From assembly GCA_028704125.1 (NCBI GenBank), contig JAQVLM010000112.1:1-8481 (forward strand): a DNA stretch of 8,481 bases, given 5' to 3'. The stretch is from Opitutales bacterium. Lineage in GTDB: Bacteria > Verrucomicrobiota > Verrucomicrobiia > Opitutales > JAFGAQ01. Position numbers and translations under genes: made by a program. Every line of letters starts with the position of its first letter. Position 1 is the stretch's first letter. Below are positions 6,036 to 8,481 of the stretch, one piece after another. Below the pieces are notes generated by a model that made no database searches, was not told the origin of the DNA, and was given only the letters and a program-made list of their open reading frames with translations.

Positions 6036-6911
6036 ATGACACTCAATGGATCCAAAATCGCCTGCGTCGGAAAAGGTGGAGCTGGCAAAAGCACAACATT
6101 GGTACTTCTGGCAAAAGCTCTCCGTCACAAAGGCTATAATGTGGCCATACTGGATGCTGACTCCACTAATCTGGGAATGCATCTTGCACTCGGCATACCA
6201 TCTGCACCTGCGCCACTCATCTCCTTCCTAGGTGGAATGGTCTTCCAAGGCGGATCCGTGTCCTGCCCGGTTGATGATCCCAGCCTCATACAGGATCCGG
6301 TCATTGATTTGCTCACGCTCCCATCTTCCTTCCAAGCCGTCAGTCCGGACGGAATTGTGCTGCTCCAAGCCGGAAAGCTATCGGACTTCGGAGTAGGTGC
6401 CGGCTGCGATGGTCCGATGGTCAAGGTCGCACGGGACCTCCAAGTGCGCAAAGGCAATGAACCATACCTGTTGCTGTTCGATTTCAAAGCTGGCCTGGAA
6501 GACAGCTCGAGAGGAGCACTTGTTTCGATGGATCAAATCGTCGTTGTGTGCGACCCATCAACCGCGGGTTTGCAGACAGCCATCACACTACAGCAGGTGA
6601 TCCGTTCACAGAAGACCGGAGCCGCTCCTTCCACCCGGCACCTTGAACAGGTGCAAATGGCGGATCTCATGATCGAGCTATTCCGGCAGACAAAAGTCAA
6701 AGCCCTTCATACCGTTCTCAGCAAAGTACCTGATAGTGAAACCGAATCCTACATGTTGGGTGAGCTCAAGAAAGCAGGCATGAATGCGATCTGCAGCGTG
6801 CCTAACAGCCCGGATCTCAGGTCTGCATGGCTCAGGGGAAAAGAGCTCCCGACCAATGGCACCCAGCAGGCAATGGCCCAGTTGGTCAGCGCTTGTGAAT
6901 CGTTCGCCTGA
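6036..6911 (+). CDS. CooC-like MinD/ParA-superfamily ATPase (COG3640-type)
   Basis: This 291-residue cytoplasmic ATPase is of the SIMIBI class. The deviant Walker A GKGGAGKST is at residues 12-20, switch-I-like LDADSTNLG at 39-47, and LLFDFKAGLEDSSRGALVSMDQIVVVCDPS at 146-175 matches the CooC region where an aspartate and an AGxE-xxxRG signature follow the Walker B strand. CooC proteins load nickel into CO dehydrogenase using a CXC motif; here the equivalent region GVGAGCDGP (119-127) has only Cys124, so nickel loading by that route is doubtful. The ATG at 6036 puts the P-loop in the usual place. In-frame GTG (5961) and TTG (6006) starts are possible, and none has a strong Shine-Dalgarno. It is the first of three same-strand genes with a radical SAM protein and an Mrp-type ATPase, which suggests metallocofactor assembly. 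No CO dehydrogenase gene is in view. Confidence 0.85.
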   Translation: MTLNGSKIACVGKGGAGKSTTLVLLAKALRHKGYNVAILDADSTNLGMHLALGIPSAPAPLISFLGGMVFQGGSVSCPVDDPSLIQDPVIDLLTLPSSFQAVSPDGIVLLQAGKLSDFGVGAGCDGPMVKVARDLQVRKGNEPYLLLFDFKAGLEDSSRGALVSMDQIVVVCDPSTAGLQTAITLQQVIRSQKTGAAPSTRHLEQVQMADLMIELFRQTKVKALHTVLSKVPDSETESYMLGELKKAGMNAICSVPNSPDLRSAWLRGKELPTNGTQQAMAQLVSACESFA

Positions 6912-6965
6912 GCATATCCAAAGCCATTCGTCGATCCAATCAGCCATCCAAACCGATTCAGTAAT

Positions 6966-7949
6966 ATGGGTTCAAAATTCGTCCATTCTGTATTCGGGCC
7001 TGTACCTTCGCGCAGACTCGGCCGGTCCCTCGGAATCGATACGGTTCCGATGAAAACCTGCAACTGGAACTGCGTCTACTGCCTACTGGGAAGAAGCAAG
7101 CCGATGGTAAAGGAACGCAAGTCCTGGATCCCCTCCGGTTCAATTGTAGAGGAAGTCCACAACGCTATTCGCACGCGTAGTGGAACATTTGACTGGATCA
7201 CTTTTGTTGGTTCCGGGGAGGATACACTTCACTCGGAAATCGGTTCAATCGCCCAACAGGTTAAGGCAATCAGCCCGGTTCCGGTTGCTTTTATCACCAA
7301 TGGTTCGACCCTTTACCTCGATGATGTCCGAAACGGATTAGCCGCCCTCGACGCCGTCATGCCAACGCTTGATGCCGGCAATGAAAAGCTCTATCTCAGG
7401 ATGGCCCGTCCTGTGAAGGAAGCATCCTTCAAACGTCACATGGAAGGGCTCCTGGCCTTTTCCAAAATGAATCGGACCGCCAAGCTGAACATTGAGGTCA
7501 TGTTGGTTTCGGAACTCAACGACACGGAAGAGGAGCTCGAATCTCTTGCCGGGCGCATGGAGGAAATCCAGCCGGATGCCATCCACCTGATGCTCCCCAC
7601 CCGTTGCCCGACCGAGACTTGGGTCAAAGTACCAAGCGATGAGGCATTGATTCGGGCTCAGGCAATTCTCGGAGCAAAGGCCTCTCTCATGGCATCGTCT
7701 GAACTCACTTTATCACTGGCTGCGTCAGAAAACCTCAAACAGGACATAACCGATATCGTCACCCGCCACCCCTTGCGAATGGACGATCTCATCCGTGCCC
7801 TACCCTTTCCCACAGAGGAGGCTTCGTTCACTTTTCTTGAAACGCTCGCCGCCCATCAATCAATCATGATTGTTGAGCGACTCGGAATCCCATTTGTCAA
7901 AGGAATGCGATCAATCCTCCGCGCCACCCCGGGCACTCCGCAGCGGTGA
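6966..7949 (+). CDS. Radical SAM protein, COG0731-like (FGPVPSRRLG family)
   Basis: This is a 327-residue radical SAM protein. It opens with VFGPVPSRRLGRSLGIDTVP (9-28), the N-terminal hallmark of the COG0731-like group, followed by the 4Fe-4S motif C32-NWN-C36-VY-C39. The SAM-contacting GSGEDTL (82-88) replaces the common GxGEPTL, and FITNGS (109-114) is the next conserved strand. The barrel runs to about residue 240. Residues 265-315 (HPLRMDDLIRALPFPTEEAS and onward) look like a winged-helix-type C-terminal domain seen in several members. COG0731 is named for wyosine tRNA synthesis, but most bacterial members have no known substrate and often sit with Mrp- or NifX-type genes. It starts 54 nt after the CooC-like gene and ends 86 nt before the Mrp-type gene. 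The ATG is fixed by the family N-terminus; there is no evident Shine-Dalgarno. Confidence 0.9.
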   Translation: MGSKFVHSVFGPVPSRRLGRSLGIDTVPMKTCNWNCVYCLLGRSKPMVKERKSWIPSGSIVEEVHNAIRTRSGTFDWITFVGSGEDTLHSEIGSIAQQVKAISPVPVAFITNGSTLYLDDVRNGLAALDAVMPTLDAGNEKLYLRMARPVKEASFKRHMEGLLAFSKMNRTAKLNIEVMLVSELNDTEEELESLAGRMEEIQPDAIHLMLPTRCPTETWVKVPSDEALIRAQAILGAKASLMASSELTLSLAASENLKQDITDIVTRHPLRMDDLIRALPFPTEEASFTFLETLAAHQSIMIVERLGIPFVKGMRSILRATPGTPQR

Positions 7950-8035
7950 TCGACGTTCACGCGATCTACTCCGGGGAAAAGCAACTAATGTAGGCACCCG
8001 ACTGCAATCAGGCATCGAATCTTTCCCATCCCACC

Positions 8036-8481
8036 ATGTCAAACAACCATCCATCGCCGTCTCAATCAAGCGCCGATTCCCCAAGCAGCGTGCCATCCGA
8101 AAATACGATCCGCAACAAACTCCTGGTCCTTTCCGGAAAAGGGGGTGTCGGAAAAAGCACTGTAGCCGCCAACCTTGCACTGGCACTCGCCAATTCCGGG
8201 AGTAAAGTCGGACTTTTAGACGTCGATCTACACGGACCAAGTATTCCGGTCTTGTTCGGGTTGCAAGGAAAGCGACTTGAAGCAACCCAGCAGGGCAAAG
8301 TCCAACCCTTCCCGGCAGGGAAAAACCTCGGGATCGTATCCATCGGCATGCTGATGGCGGACCATGCGGATGCGATTGTCTGGAGAGGACCCATGAAGAC
8401 CAAAGCCATCCAACAGTTTGTGGATGAAGTCGACTGGGGGGAACTGGACTACCTCGTGGTCGATTGCCCCCCTGGAACCGG
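8036..8481 (+). CDS. Mrp/NBP35-family Fe-S cluster carrier ATPase (5' part, cut by window edge)
   Basis: The frame is open to the right edge, giving 148 residues of the N-terminal part. After a Ser/Pro/Asn-rich leader (1-22) come the deviant Walker A SGKGGVGKST (33-42), LDVDLHGPSIPVLFG (61-75), VWRGPMKTKAIQQF (115-128) and the Walker B region DYLVVDCPPGT (138-148), all diagnostic of Mrp/ApbC/NBP35. These proteins bind and transfer 4Fe-4S clusters in the cytoplasm. The DUF59/MIP18-type N-terminal domain of some bacterial Mrp proteins is absent, and there is no N-terminal cysteine cluster like that of eukaryotic NBP35. The paired cysteines that bind the bridging cluster would lie beyond the edge. 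The ATG at 8036 is the only good start; no Shine-Dalgarno is obvious. It follows the radical SAM gene on the same strand and probably belongs to the same gene set. Confidence 0.95.
   Translation, partial: MSNNHPSPSQSSADSPSSVPSENTIRNKLLVLSGKGGVGKSTVAANLALALANSGSKVGLLDVDLHGPSIPVLFGLQGKRLEATQQGKVQPFPAGKNLGIVSIGMLMADHADAIVWRGPMKTKAIQQFVDEVDWGELDYLVVDCPPGT

Overview
The window looks like a piece of a moderately GC-rich bacterial chromosome, most probably from Verrucomicrobiota (Opitutae-like). This is an inference. It rests on a 29-residue basic COX24/AURKAIP1-type ribosomal protein next to trpB, a free-standing protein made of tandem helicase-associated repeats, a Y1 transposase with a long C-terminal extension, and several genes with no clear Shine-Dalgarno sequence. 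No rRNA, tRNA or CRISPR array was seen.

Layout. (1) Positions 160-1953, minus strand: a roughly 600-residue protein of about six helicase-associated-like units with no helicase motor. (2) A 162-bp divergent intergenic region holds a strong dyad (2023-2045) and a candidate promoter. (3) Plus strand: the 29-aa ribosomal-type protein (2116-2205), a hairpin, then trpB (2274-3476) with no trpA beside it. (4) Minus strand, convergent with trpB: an ArsC/Spx-like thioredoxin-fold protein and a LysE/RhtB exporter, 18 nt apart and probably one transcript, with a perfect 6-3-6 dyad in the leader. (5) A 334-bp stretch without a gene, then a complete minus-strand REP-associated-type HUH transposase (4850-5842). 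(6) From an AT-rich divergent promoter region, a plus-strand set of three genes: a CooC-like deviant-Walker-A ATPase, a COG0731-type radical SAM protein, and an Mrp/NBP35 ATPase that runs off the right edge.

The most interesting part is the last set. Two related P-loop metal-cluster ATPases flank a radical SAM enzyme, which suggests a metallocofactor or Fe-S maturation module. The CooC-like member has only one cysteine where CooC carries its CXC nickel motif, so it is unlikely to be a standard CO-dehydrogenase nickel loader. A shared 14-nt string upstream of two unrelated genes, with a near match upstream of the third set, may be the -10 region of the local housekeeping promoter.
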